Positions 41,994 through 50,058 of a DNA stretch of 64,000 nucleotides are shown one piece after another. The DNA is from Streptomyces sp. NBC_01314. Lineage in GTDB: Bacteria; Actinomycetota; Actinomycetes; Streptomycetales; Streptomycetaceae. Numbering within the stretch: the stretch's first letter is position 1; every line of letters begins with the position of its first letter. The notes under the pieces were generated by a model. It saw only the letters and a program-made list of their open reading frames with translations, searched no databases and had not been told where the DNA came from. The stretch is from NCBI RefSeq assembly GCF_041435215.1, contig NZ_CP108394.1:4712001-4776000 (forward strand), read 5' to 3'. A program made the position numbers and the translations under genes.

Positions 41994-42699
41994 TCACTGC
42001 GGACACCCCGAACGGTTTTGGATGTCCTGGTTGCCCGCGGACTCGCCGCGTCCGGCGGCACGAATCGTGTCCGTGGTCCGGGGATGCGGGGGGCGGGGTC
42101 CCTCACGCCCAGGGGCACACCGGTCGGCCTGGATGGTCCGATGCCCTTGCACATCGCTCTGGTGTGCAAGGGGCGGTGTCATCCGTCGCCGGATCGGGTG
42201 TCCCTGGGCGCGTCGTCCGATCGCGATGCTCGCCGCATCGTGCCGGGTGGTCTTACGGGTGGGGCCGGCCATCGGCTTTTGCCAGTGCTGGGCGCCCCAC
42301 TTGGTGGTGCAGGCCGGGTCCCCGGCGATGATCGCGATACCTGTGGCGTCGGCCATGGAGGTCAGCCGGGCGCGGAGTTTGCCGGTCGGCATGCCGGAGA
42401 TGAGTTGCCGGAATCGGCGCTTGCGCCCGCGCTTCTCTCTGGTTTTCTCGGTCTGGAAGTCGAGGTCTTCAACCGCGATGGCCTTGACGCCGCAGGTCTT
42501 GGCCCAGTTCAGCAGCCGCGTGAGGGCGTGCCGTACCTGGGCGTCGCGGTGCTGGGCGCCTTGAGACAGGTCGAAGAGGAACCGGCGCGGCCGGCCGATC
42601 GGATTGCCGTGAGTGTCCAGGCGCCATGCGGCGAGGTGGTCGGCGTTGGTGTCCACGCCGACCACGCCATCGGCGAGGGCGGCTTCGAGTGGGGCCTAC
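41994..42699 (-). pseudogene. tnpB: TnpB-like nuclease, C-terminal (RuvC) fragment
   Basis: The frame opens after a TAG at about 42703 and reads the RuvC half of an IS607-associated, actinobacterial TnpB-type protein: GVVGVDTNADHLAAWRLD, AIAVEDLDF, ISGMPTGKLRARLTSMADAT and TTRHDAASIAIGRR. The three RuvC acidic residues remain (Asp in GVD, Glu in VEDLDF, Asp in RHDAA), but the N-terminal half is missing. A frameshift near 41998 replaces the usual end, which survives in another frame as DQVWVQDSLLLTD. The missing N-terminal pieces lie at 46292-46400 and 46432-46575. It is the 3-prime remnant of a gene broken by the island now lying upstream. A guide-RNA scaffold could once have covered its 3-prime end; I cannot identify one. 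Confidence 0.75.
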
Positions 42700-42725
42700 C
42701 CCTCTGTGATCCACGTCACATGTAG

Positions 42726-42738
42726 TTCCTGTCAGGAA
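42726..42738. promoter_or_regulatory. Palindrome TTCCTG-T-CAGGAA upstream of the oxidoreductase gene
   Basis: A 13-base perfect palindrome 60 bases before the oxidoreductase start. It lies in the expected promoter region and could bind a regulator, or form part of the target promoter of the sigma factor encoded downstream. Confidence 0.4.
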
Positions 42739-42798
42739 TCGGGGCGCTGTCCCGCTCAAGTCACCGACAGGGAGCCAGCGAACCGACAGGAGCATCAC

Positions 42799-43998
42799 AT
42801 GAAGCACCGCATCGTCGTTCTCGGCGCCGGCTATGCCGGGGCTTACGCGGCCGGGACCCTGGCCCGTCTGCTGTCCCCGGCAGGCACCGAGATCACCGTG
42901 GTCAACGCAGAGCCGGATTTCGTCCAGCGGCTGCGGTTGCACCAGCTCGCGGCCGGCCAGGAGATCGAGGCTCCACGGCTCGCCGACGTCTTCGCGGGCA
43001 CGGGGATACGGCTGCGCCTGGCCCGTGTCGCCGCCGTCGACCCCGAGCGGCAGGTCGTCGCCGTGGCTGACGCCGACGGCGGCGGCGAGCTCGGTTACGA
43101 CACTCTCCTCTACGCGCTCGGCAGCCGCGTCGCCGACCACGGCGTCCCCGGCGTGGCCGAGCACGCCTCCCATGTCACCAGTCGTCCGGCGGCGCTGCGC
43201 CTGCGCGAGCGCCTGGACAGCCTGGGCACGCGGGGCGAAGGCGGGAGTGTGCTGGTCGTCGGCGACGGGCTGACCGGCATCGAGACCGCCACCGAGATCG
43301 CCGAATCCCGGCCCAGCCTGTCGGTGACGCTCATCGCCCGTGGCGAACTGGGCGCCCCGCTCTCCGCCGGAGCCCGCAGCCATCTGCGCCAGGCCTGTGA
43401 CCGGCTGGGCATCACCGTCCTGGAGCGCACCAGCGTCGAAGCCGTCGAAGCGGCGCGGGTGCTGTGCACCGACGGCACCGTCCTGGCGTCCGACGCGACC
43501 GTGTGGACGGCCGGGTTCGCGGTAGACCCCATCGCCGCCGCCGGCGGGCTGGAGGTCAACGAAAACGGTCGGATCGTCGTCGATCGCACCATGCGGTCGG
43601 TCTCGCACCCGAACGTCTACGCCGTGGGCGACAGCGCCTACGCCATCGGCGACAACGGCCGGCCGCTGCCGATGTCCTGCGCTTCGGCCGGCTACACCGG
43701 CATGCAGGCCACGGCCGCGATCGTGGGACGCCTGACCGGGCGCAAGATCCCTAACGCCAAGCTGGACTACCACGGCAACCACATCAGTCTCGGGCGGCGG
43801 GACGGGATCCTGCAGATGGTCGACGGCGAAGCACAGGCGAAGCCGAAGTACGTGGGCGGCAGGAAGGCCGCGCGGATCAAGGCGGGCATCCTGAAGATGT
43901 CGCTGTGGACCACCTCGCACCCGACTTTCGGCCTGCCCAGGCGCAAGCGCCACCTGGTCGCCGTACCGGACATGTCCGCCGAGAAGGCGGCCGCGTAG
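42799..43998 (+). CDS. NADH dehydrogenase-like FAD oxidoreductase
   Basis: A 399-residue two-dinucleotide-binding-domain flavoprotein similar to type II NADH dehydrogenases. FAD motif VLGAGYAGAYAAG at the N-terminus, NAD motif VLVVGDGLTGIETATEIAE near residue 150, then VWTAGFA and the second FAD motif NVYAVGDSAYA. No membrane helix is obvious. ATG 42799 has GACAGGAGC upstream. It opens a plus-strand cassette with a membrane protein and an ECF sigma factor. ECF41-type sigma factors are typically encoded next to an oxidoreductase they control, so this gene is the probable target of the sigma factor at 45333. Confidence 0.9.
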   Translation: MKHRIVVLGAGYAGAYAAGTLARLLSPAGTEITVVNAEPDFVQRLRLHQLAAGQEIEAPRLADVFAGTGIRLRLARVAAVDPERQVVAVADADGGGELGYDTLLYALGSRVADHGVPGVAEHASHVTSRPAALRLRERLDSLGTRGEGGSVLVVGDGLTGIETATEIAESRPSLSVTLIARGELGAPLSAGARSHLRQACDRLGITVLERTSVEAVEAARVLCTDGTVLASDATVWTAGFAVDPIAAAGGLEVNENGRIVVDRTMRSVSHPNVYAVGDSAYAIGDNGRPLPMSCASAGYTGMQATAAIVGRLTGRKIPNAKLDYHGNHISLGRRDGILQMVDGEAQAKPKYVGGRKAARIKAGILKMSLWTTSHPTFGLPRRKRHLVAVPDMSAEKAAA

Positions 43999-44002
43999 CC
44001 AC

Positions 44003-44056
44003 CGTGGGCAAGCACTGCCCCAGCGCTTCGACACCAGTCGCTTCGAGGCCAGCGGC
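44003..44056 (+). pseudogene. Decayed duplicate of the sigma factor 5-prime end
   Basis: In the 235-base gap after the oxidoreductase, GCTTCGACACCAG-T-CG-C-TTCGAGGCCAGC matches the sigma gene's start region at 45354-45386 with only two or three mismatches, and the bases before it also resemble the sigma start with a one-base loss. In the shifted frame it reads QRFDTSRFEAS, as in the sigma factor. The rest of the gap holds a CC-rich stretch and a GAGGAG ribosome-binding site for the next gene. Confidence 0.6.
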
Positions 44057-44233
44057 GGATCACCTCCACCCCATCCCGTGCGCGCCTGAGCACCCCGGCA
44101 CTGGGCCAGATACCGGCCGCCCACCTGCGAGGCCGGACCAGCATCCGGGCGGAGCCACTGCTGACCCGCGGGGTGTGCAACCAGCCCCCCCCGTCACCAG
44201 GCAAAGAAATCTCTCTCTGTCCGAGGAGGACGC

Positions 44234-45322
44234 ATGGATACTCCGGCCCCACGCGTAGCCGACACACTGCCGTCGTCCTGGCCGACGGTGGCCAGGACAG
44301 TCGTCCTGCTCACAGCACTCATCAGTGTGCTGCTCACCGCCTTCGCCTGGCCGTCGGTGCGGTCGCATGCGCACGACGTGCCGATCGCCGTCGCCGGACC
44401 GCCCGCCGCGGTCAAGCAGGTCAGCGCCGCGCTCGACCAACGTCTGCCAGGCGGCTTCGCGATCACCGAGGTCGCCGACACCACAGCCGCCGAACGGTTG
44501 ATCCGCGACCGGGAGGTGTACGGGGCGATAGACGTCAGCTCCGGCGCTCCGCAGGTCATCACAGCCTCGGCCGCCGGCGCAGCGGTCGCCCAGACCCTGC
44601 AGGGCGTCGCGGTGGGGCTCGGTCAGGCGCAGGGACCCAGCAAGACGTCCCCTGTCCGCGACATCGTCGCCCTGCCGGCCGACGACCCCCGCGGCGCCGG
44701 CCTGGCCGCCGGAGCCCTGCCCCTGGTCATGGGCGGCCTGCTCGCCGCGCTGCTACTGACCAGGCTCGTCCGCGGCATCGCCCGCCAGGTCGCCGGGGCA
44801 CTCACCTTCGCGATCACCGGAGGCCTGGCCGTGGCAGCGATCCTGCAGTTCTGGCTCGGCTCGCTGGACGATTCCTACCTGGCCAACACCGGCGCGATCG
44901 CCCTGGCCATCGCCGCCATATCCCTGACCATCATCGGGCTGGGGTCACAGCTCGGGTACGCCGGTTTCGGCCTCGGCGCCGTCACCATGATGCTCATCGG
45001 CAACCCTCTGTCAGGCACCTCGACCGCACCCGAGATGCTGCCGGGCTGGTCCGGCACACTCGGCCAGCTGCTGCCGCCCGGGGCGGGCGGCCAGTTGCTG
45101 CGCTCCACAGCCTTCTTCGACGGCCACGGCTCCACCCACTCCGTCCTCGTGCTCATGACCTGGCTCGGATTCGGTGTCGCGCTCTGTCTGGCCGGCGGTC
45201 TGCCCAGGCACGAGCGCCGCCCGGCCGCCGGGTCCGCCGGGTCCGCCGGGTCCGCCGGGTCCGCCGGGTCCGCCGGGTCCGCCGGGTCCGCCGAGAACGT
45301 GCCAGCGCAGCCGTCTAGTTAG
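44234..45322 (+). CDS. Six-helix membrane protein, ABC-2/YhgE-like
   Basis: A 362-residue integral membrane protein. One N-terminal helix (VVLLTALISVLLTAFAWP), an extracytoplasmic domain of about 110 residues, then five helices (ALPLVMGGLLAALLL, ALTFAITGGLAVAAILQF, AIALAIAAISLTIIGLG, FGLGAVTMMLIGNPLSG, LVLMTWLGFGVALCLAGGL). The layout resembles ABC-2-type permeases and the YhgE/Pip phage-infection-like family, but no ATPase is nearby. ATG 44234 has GAGGAGG upstream. The C-terminal tail is seven Gly-Ser-Ala triplets from a 9-bp repeat. It lies between the oxidoreductase and the sigma factor and is probably co-transcribed with them. Confidence 0.75.
   Translation: MDTPAPRVADTLPSSWPTVARTVVLLTALISVLLTAFAWPSVRSHAHDVPIAVAGPPAAVKQVSAALDQRLPGGFAITEVADTTAAERLIRDREVYGAIDVSSGAPQVITASAAGAAVAQTLQGVAVGLGQAQGPSKTSPVRDIVALPADDPRGAGLAAGALPLVMGGLLAALLLTRLVRGIARQVAGALTFAITGGLAVAAILQFWLGSLDDSYLANTGAIALAIAAISLTIIGLGSQLGYAGFGLGAVTMMLIGNPLSGTSTAPEMLPGWSGTLGQLLPPGAGGQLLRSTAFFDGHGSTHSVLVLMTWLGFGVALCLAGGLPRHERRPAAGSAGSAGSAGSAGSAGSAGSAENVPAQPSS
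45230..45292 (+). repeat. Seven perfect 9-bp repeats (GGGTCCGCC)
   Basis: Seven exact tandem copies encode (Gly-Ser-Ala)7 at the C-terminus of the membrane protein. Perfect copies suggest recent slippage and probable copy-number variation between strains. Confidence 0.95.
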
Positions 45323-45332
45323 GGTGTTCCGC

Positions 45333-46286
45333 GTGGACAGCACCGCCAGTGATCGCTTCGACACCAGCCGGTTCGAGGCCAGCCGGAACCGGCTGGCCTC
45401 GCTGGCGTACCGGCTGCTTGGCTCCGCCGCCGACGCGGAAGACGCCGTGCAGGATGCGTTCTTGCACTGGCAGGCTGCCGACCGGCAGCGGATCAAGGTG
45501 CCGGAAGCATGGCTGACCAAGGTCGTCACCAACCTGTGCCTCGACCGGCTCCGCTCGGCGCAGGCCCGCCGCGAACGCACCGTCGGTGCTTGGCTGCCCG
45601 AACCGCTCCTCGACGGCGACCCGATGCTCGGCCCGGCCGACACATTCGAGCAGCGCGAATCGGTCTCCCTGGCCGTGCTGACTCTCATGGAGCGTCTGTC
45701 ACCGCTGGAGCGGGCCGTCTACGTCCTGCGCGAAGCGTTCTCCCACAACCACGCCGAGATCGCCGAGATCCTCGACATCACCGATTCCGCAAGCCAGCAG
45801 CACCTCCACCGGGCCCGGCACCGCATCACCGCCGCGCGCCGCGGCGGCGGCGAAGTCGACCCGGCATCCGCCCGCAGGATCGTCGAGGAATTCCTCGCCG
45901 CTGCGACCTCGGGCCGCACCGAACGCCTGGTGGCGCTGCTCACCGACGACGCGACCGCGATCTCCGACGGTGCCGGCCTGACCGAGAAGCTGCTGCGGTA
46001 CGACACTCCGCAGCGCATCGCCGCCATCGCACGGGCCGGCTTCAAATCCACACCCGCAAAACAGCGACTTGCCGGCGGAATCTCTGCTGTCCACTACGCG
46101 CTCGTCAACGGCGCCCCCGCCATCCTTTTCGTGCCCGACGGCAAGGTCGTCGGCGCCGTGACGTTCGACATCACAGGCGGCAAGATCGCAACCGTGCGCG
46201 GCATCGCCGCCCCCGCCCGCCTTGTCCGCCTCACCGAAGCCTGGCGGCAGCACGGACCGGACACACCGCTCATCACCCAGTGGTGA
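45333..46286 (+). CDS. ECF sigma factor, SigJ/ECF41-like, with SnoaL-type C-terminal domain
   Basis: A 317-residue protein from GTG 45333 (AGGG eight bases upstream). Sigma-2 is seen as LASLAYRLLGSAADAEDAVQ, sigma-4 as LSPLERAVYVLREAFSHNHA, and a C-terminal NTF2/SnoaL-like domain of about 120 residues follows. The WLPEPL motif between regions 2 and 4 marks the ECF41 group, in which the C-terminal extension, not a separate anti-sigma, tunes activity. ECF41 genes sit beside an oxidoreductase, epimerase or decarboxylase gene, matching the oxidoreductase here. The start codon follows the membrane protein stop by ten bases, so the three genes form one operon inside the mobile island. Confidence 0.9.
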   Translation: MDSTASDRFDTSRFEASRNRLASLAYRLLGSAADAEDAVQDAFLHWQAADRQRIKVPEAWLTKVVTNLCLDRLRSAQARRERTVGAWLPEPLLDGDPMLGPADTFEQRESVSLAVLTLMERLSPLERAVYVLREAFSHNHAEIAEILDITDSASQQHLHRARHRITAARRGGGEVDPASARRIVEEFLAAATSGRTERLVALLTDDATAISDGAGLTEKLLRYDTPQRIAAIARAGFKSTPAKQRLAGGISAVHYALVNGAPAILFVPDGKVVGAVTFDITGGKIATVRGIAAPARLVRLTEAWRQHGPDTPLITQW

Positions 46287-46291
46287 GCCGG

Positions 46292-46400
46292 CGCCGACCG
46301 CGACCAGGCACAGCTGCTGGGCACCCGTAGCAACCTTGACAGAGCGCAGCTCACCGAGGCCGAGTGGCGTGAGCGGTGGGAATCGGCCCCGGTGTCCTAG
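46292..46400 (+). pseudogene. TnpB N-terminal-region fragment, inverted
   Basis: Plus-strand frame reads RDQAQLLGTRSNLDRAQLTE then AEWRERWESA before TAG at 46398. This is the segment that follows the N-terminal ~50 residues in the actinobacterial IS607 TnpB-type proteins. It points opposite to tnpA and to the other two tnpB pieces, so part of the element has been inverted. Confidence 0.55.
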
Positions 46401-46431
46401 CTCAGACACCAGCCGCAAAGTAGCGGAGTGA

Positions 46432-46575
46432 TCATGCGCTCGTTGCCGTGGCGGCCCGCTCGTCGTGTTCACGCAGCATCCGCATGACGGTGGCAGGTGA
46501 GGGGTGCTGGCCCTTCTTCGCGCCCGTTGTGATGACGAGCCGCTTGGCGATGTCGCGCAGGCGGAGGTCAGCCAT
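46432..46575 (-). pseudogene. tnpB: TnpB N-terminal fragment, overlapping tnpA
   Basis: A 47-codon [23 protein letters not shown] followed by [19 protein letters not shown], matches the start of actinobacterial TnpB-type proteins that accompany IS607 TnpA. Its ATG overlaps the tnpA stop within ATGGCTGA, the natural coupled arrangement. It ends at TGA 46434-46432, where the protein should continue for another ~400 residues; the rest is displaced to 46292-46400 (inverted) and 41994-42699. Confidence 0.65.
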
Positions 46576-47143
46576 GTTCGGCCGCTTCCAGTGCCTTGCG
46601 GGCGCGGTTCTTCGCCGACCCGCGCCCGTACAGACGGGCGCAGAACGACGTCAGTACCTCCACCATGTCCCGCACCAGGTCGTCTTCGGCCTCGCCGTCG
46701 TCCACCACCAGCAGGCGACGGCCCGTCGCGGACAAGGCGGCCTCGACAAGTTCGACGTTCATCCGGCCGAGCCGGTCCTTATGCTCCACCACCACGGTGG
46801 TCACGTTCGGGTCGGCCAGCAGACGCCGGGCTTTGGAACGGCAGCCGTTCATCCCGGAAGCGATCTCCGCCTCCACACGAACGACTCGGTGACCGGCCTT
46901 CACCGCCCACGCCGACAGCCGAGCGACCTGGCGTTCCAGATCGGTCTTCTGATCGTGCGAGGACACGCGGGCATACAGTCCCAGACCGCCGATGGCCTCG
47001 GGCGTGGTGTTCGCGTCGATGTTCACCAGGATCGTGCGCGGCCCGACCCGCTGAGCCGGTACCGGCAACGTCCCCTCACGGAACCAGCGATACGCGGTCT
47101 GCGGATGCACACCCTGTGTCTTTGCCCATTCCGTCAGATTCAC
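46568..47143 (-). CDS. tnpA: IS607-family serine transposase TnpA
   Basis: A 191-residue recombinase with an N-terminal MerR-like helix-turn-helix ([20 protein letters not shown]) and a serine-recombinase catalytic domain: [17 protein letters not shown] with the nucleophile Ser61, then [10 protein letters not shown] and [14 protein letters not shown] 47143 gives the usual family start; longer frames to 47167 are less likely. IS607 enzymes move their element without target duplication and with low target specificity. The gene looks intact. The partner tnpB is broken and separated from it by the oxidoreductase-sigma cassette, so the element may no longer be autonomous in its original form. Confidence 0.88.
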   Translation of the reverse strand: MNLTEWAKTQGVHPQTAYRWFREGTLPVPAQRVGPRTILVNIDANTTPEAIGGLGLYARVSSHDQKTDLERQVARLSAWAVKAGHRVVRVEAEIASGMNGCRSKARRLLADPNVTTVVVEHKDRLGRMNVELVEAALSATGRRLLVVDDGEAEDDLVRDMVEVLTSFCARLYGRGSAKNRARKALEAAEHG

Positions 47144-47311
47144 AGCCTGACAACAACACTCACTCACACATGGTTACGCTCACTTACCCGACTTCGTGGG
47201 CCAGCAGGTGGAGACCCCCTGAGGCGCCCACCTCGCCCAGAAAAACCCCTTTACCCCCGTGGGATACTGAACGACATCCACCCGTACCCCGAGGAGAACG
47301 GCTCCCCCCTC

Positions 47312-49084
47312 ATGACCCCGGTCACGTCCCTCACCGCCTCCGTCCACCAGCGCCTCGCCGACGCCCTCGCCTCCGCCCTCCCGGCGGCCGACGGAGTCGA
47401 CCCGCTGCTGCGACGCAGCGACCGGGCGGACTACCAGGCGAACGGGATCCTCGCCCTCGCGAAGAAGGCGAAGGCGAACCCCAGGGAGCTGGCCACGCAG
47501 GTCGTCGCCCAGGTGGAGTCCGGCGAGGTGATCAAGGAGATCGAGGTCTCCGGCCCCGGCTTCCTGAACATCACGCTCACCGACCGGGCGATCACCACGA
47601 ACCTCGCGGAGCGCTACGCGGACGCGGAGAACCGTCTCGGCGTGCCGCTCGCCGCGCACCCGGGCACGACGGTCATCGACTACGCCCAGCCGAACGTGGC
47701 GAAGGAGATGCACGTCGGCCACCTCCGCTCCGCCGTGATCGGTGACGCGGTCGTCCAGATCCTGGAGTTCACCGGCGAGAACGTGGTCCGCAGGCACCAC
47801 ATCGGCGACTGGGGCACCCAGTTCGGCATGCTCATCCAGTATCTGGACGAGCACCCGCACGAGCTGGACCACAAGGACGCCCAGGTGAGCGGCGAGGAGG
47901 CGATGTCGAATCTCGATCGTCTCTACAAGGCCGCCCGGAAGCTGTTCGACTCCGACGAGGAGTTCAAGACGCGGGCCCGCCGCAGGGTCGTCGACCTCCA
48001 GGCCGGCGACCCGCACACCCTCGCCACCTGGCAGAAGTTCGTCGACGAGTCGAAGATCTACTTCTTCTCCGTCTTCGAGAAGCTGGACATGGAGGTCCGG
48101 GACGCGGACATCGTCGGCGAGTCGGGCTACAACGACATGCTGGACGAGACGTGCCGCCTCCTGGAGGAGTCGGGTGTCGCGGTCCGCTCCGAGGGCGCTC
48201 TCTGTGTCTTCTTCGACGACGTCAAGGGCCCGGACGGCAACCCGGTCCCCCTGATCGTCAAGAAGTCGGACGGCGGCTACGGCTACGCGGCCACCGACCT
48301 CTCCGCGATCAGGGACCGCGTCTTCAACCTCAAGGCGAACTCCCTCCTGTACGTCGTCGACGCCCGCCAGTCCCTGCACTTCAAGATGGTCTTCGAGACC
48401 GCTCGCAGGGCGGGCTGGCTGAATGACGAGGACGTCAAGGCGTTCCAGCTCGCCTTCGGCACGGTCCTCGGCAAGGACGGCAAGCCGTTCAAGACCCGCG
48501 AGGGCGAGACGATCCGCCTGGTCGACCTGCTGGACGAGGCGATCGACCGGGCCACGGCCGTCGTCCGGGAGAAGGCCGAGAAGGTCGGCCTGACCGAGGA
48601 GGAGATCGTCGAGAACGGCCGGTACGTCGGCATCGGCGCGGTGAAGTACGCCGACCTGTCGACCTCCGCCGTACGGGACTACAAGTTCGACCTGGACCAG
48701 ATGGTGTCGCTGAACGGCGACACCTCCGTCTACCTCCAGTACGCCTACGCCCGTATTCAGTCGATCCTCCGCAAGGCGGGCGAGGCGAGCCCGGCCGCCC
48801 ACCCGGAACTCGAACTGGCCCCGGCGGAGCGGGCGTTGGGGCTGCACCTAGACCAGTTCGGCGAGGCCGTGGCCGAGGTCGCGGAGTCGTACGAGCCGCA
48901 CAAGCTGGCCGCGTACCTCTTCAAGCTCGCGACCCTGCTGACCACGTTCTACGACCAGTGCCTGGTCCTGAAGGCGGACACCCCGGCCCAGGTGGAGAAC
49001 CGCCTGTTCCTGGTCGACCTGACGGCCCGCACCCTGCACCGGGGGATGGCGCTGCTGGGCATCAGGACGCCCGAGAAGCTCTGA
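47312..49084 (+). CDS. argS: Arginyl-tRNA synthetase
   Basis: A 590-residue class Ia synthetase that charges tRNA-Arg. It has the ArgRS-specific N-terminal Add-1 domain, the HIGH-like [28 protein letters not shown], and [16 protein letters not shown] in place of a KMSKS motif, as in the actinobacterial branch. The C-terminal anticodon-binding domain ends [20 protein letters not shown] 47312 is the family start; the reading frame is open far upstream through the mobile element, but that part is not synthetase. It normally directly follows lysS in a divergent or neighbouring layout; here the island intervenes. Confidence 0.97.
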   Translation: MTPVTSLTASVHQRLADALASALPAADGVDPLLRRSDRADYQANGILALAKKAKANPRELATQVVAQVESGEVIKEIEVSGPGFLNITLTDRAITTNLAERYADAENRLGVPLAAHPGTTVIDYAQPNVAKEMHVGHLRSAVIGDAVVQILEFTGENVVRRHHIGDWGTQFGMLIQYLDEHPHELDHKDAQVSGEEAMSNLDRLYKAARKLFDSDEEFKTRARRRVVDLQAGDPHTLATWQKFVDESKIYFFSVFEKLDMEVRDADIVGESGYNDMLDETCRLLEESGVAVRSEGALCVFFDDVKGPDGNPVPLIVKKSDGGYGYAATDLSAIRDRVFNLKANSLLYVVDARQSLHFKMVFETARRAGWLNDEDVKAFQLAFGTVLGKDGKPFKTREGETIRLVDLLDEAIDRATAVVREKAEKVGLTEEEIVENGRYVGIGAVKYADLSTSAVRDYKFDLDQMVSLNGDTSVYLQYAYARIQSILRKAGEASPAAHPELELAPAERALGLHLDQFGEAVAEVAESYEPHKLAAYLFKLATLLTTFYDQCLVLKADTPAQVENRLFLVDLTARTLHRGMALLGIRTPEKL

Positions 49085-49148
49085 ACCACCCCCGTGGTCG
49101 CCCTGCGGGGCCGGGGCTCTGTCAGTGCCGACCCCTACAGTCACCCGC

Positions 49149-50009
49149 ATGGCGACACTTCCCAACCCGCTGCCCAAGCTGGCGGCCGACCCGAGCGGGC
49201 GTGTGCTCGGGCTTGAACTCCCGCTTCCTCAGGGGAGGCTGATCGACGCGACCGACGAGGGCCCGTGGCACGAACCGCTGCTGTGGTGCGCGGACGAGCC
49301 GGCCACGCCCGGCGCCTGGACCGCCGTCCGGCCCGCGCGCCGCGGGGCCGGTCTCCTCCCGGTCCTGCTGGACGTCGGCGGCGGCCAGGGCGGGCCGGAG
49401 GAGTGGGAGCTGACGCCCGGCGAGACGTCCTACCCCGGCGACCACGACGCCGACGACGTCCTCGCCGAGTTCTGGGACGAGTACGCGACCGCCGAGGACG
49501 AGGAGTGGCCCGGCCTCGCGGAACCTCCCGCGCCGGGCCCCGCCCCGGACCCGGTCGACCCCGTGCCCGGCGCCCCGGGCACGACCACGACCGCTGTCGT
49601 CGCCGACCCGGACGCCCTCGCCGCCGAGACCGCCGACGCCCTCACGAAGGACCCCTCACGGCTGAGGGAACCCCGCCTCGCCCTGGTCCCCGCCCGCCGC
49701 AGCGCCGACATCCCGGCGGCGATCGGCTGGACCGGCCCGGTCAACCACGAGAACGACGTGGCGAGGCTCTGCGCGGTCCTGCGCTCCTGGGAGGACCGCT
49801 TCGGCATACGCGTCGTCGCCCTCACCTACGACCAGCTCGTCCTCTCCGTCGCCGCCCCGCCCACCACCGAGGCCGAGGCCGCAGCCGTCGCCGCCGAACA
49901 CTTCGCCTTCTGCCCCGACAACATCTGGCAGGGCACGGCCGACGGCACCCGGCACTCCTACGCCCAGACCCTCCTCGGCGAACACACCTGGTCCTTCTGG
50001 TGGGACTGA
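49149..50009 (+). CDS. DUF4253 domain protein
   Basis: A 286-residue protein from ATG 49149. The N-terminal half is acidic and Pro/Ala-rich; the C-terminal half is the DUF4253 domain, with LALVPARRSADIPAAIGWTG, NDVARLCAVLRSWEDRFGIR and a conserved end FCPDNIWQG...LLGEHTWSFWWD. Such proteins are common in Streptomyces, are probably cytosolic and have no known role; some are linked to polymorphic-toxin immunity, but no toxin gene is present here. Confidence 0.85.
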   Translation: MATLPNPLPKLAADPSGRVLGLELPLPQGRLIDATDEGPWHEPLLWCADEPATPGAWTAVRPARRGAGLLPVLLDVGGGQGGPEEWELTPGETSYPGDHDADDVLAEFWDEYATAEDEEWPGLAEPPAPGPAPDPVDPVPGAPGTTTTAVVADPDALAAETADALTKDPSRLREPRLALVPARRSADIPAAIGWTGPVNHENDVARLCAVLRSWEDRFGIRVVALTYDQLVLSVAAPPTTEAEAAAVAAEHFAFCPDNIWQGTADGTRHSYAQTLLGEHTWSFWWD

Positions 50010-50058
50010 GGCACCGGTGAGACGGGCGGCCGAGCGCCCCCACCGGGCCCCTCGGCCG

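Noticed and set aside
41900..42050. A guide (omega) RNA at the tnpB 3-prime end
   Set aside because: Expected from the biology of TnpB, but no conserved scaffold could be identified by eye, so it is not annotated.
46448..47311. Long N-terminal extension of ArgS
   Set aside because: The frame is open upstream but runs antisense through tnpA; synthetase similarity begins only at ATG 47312.
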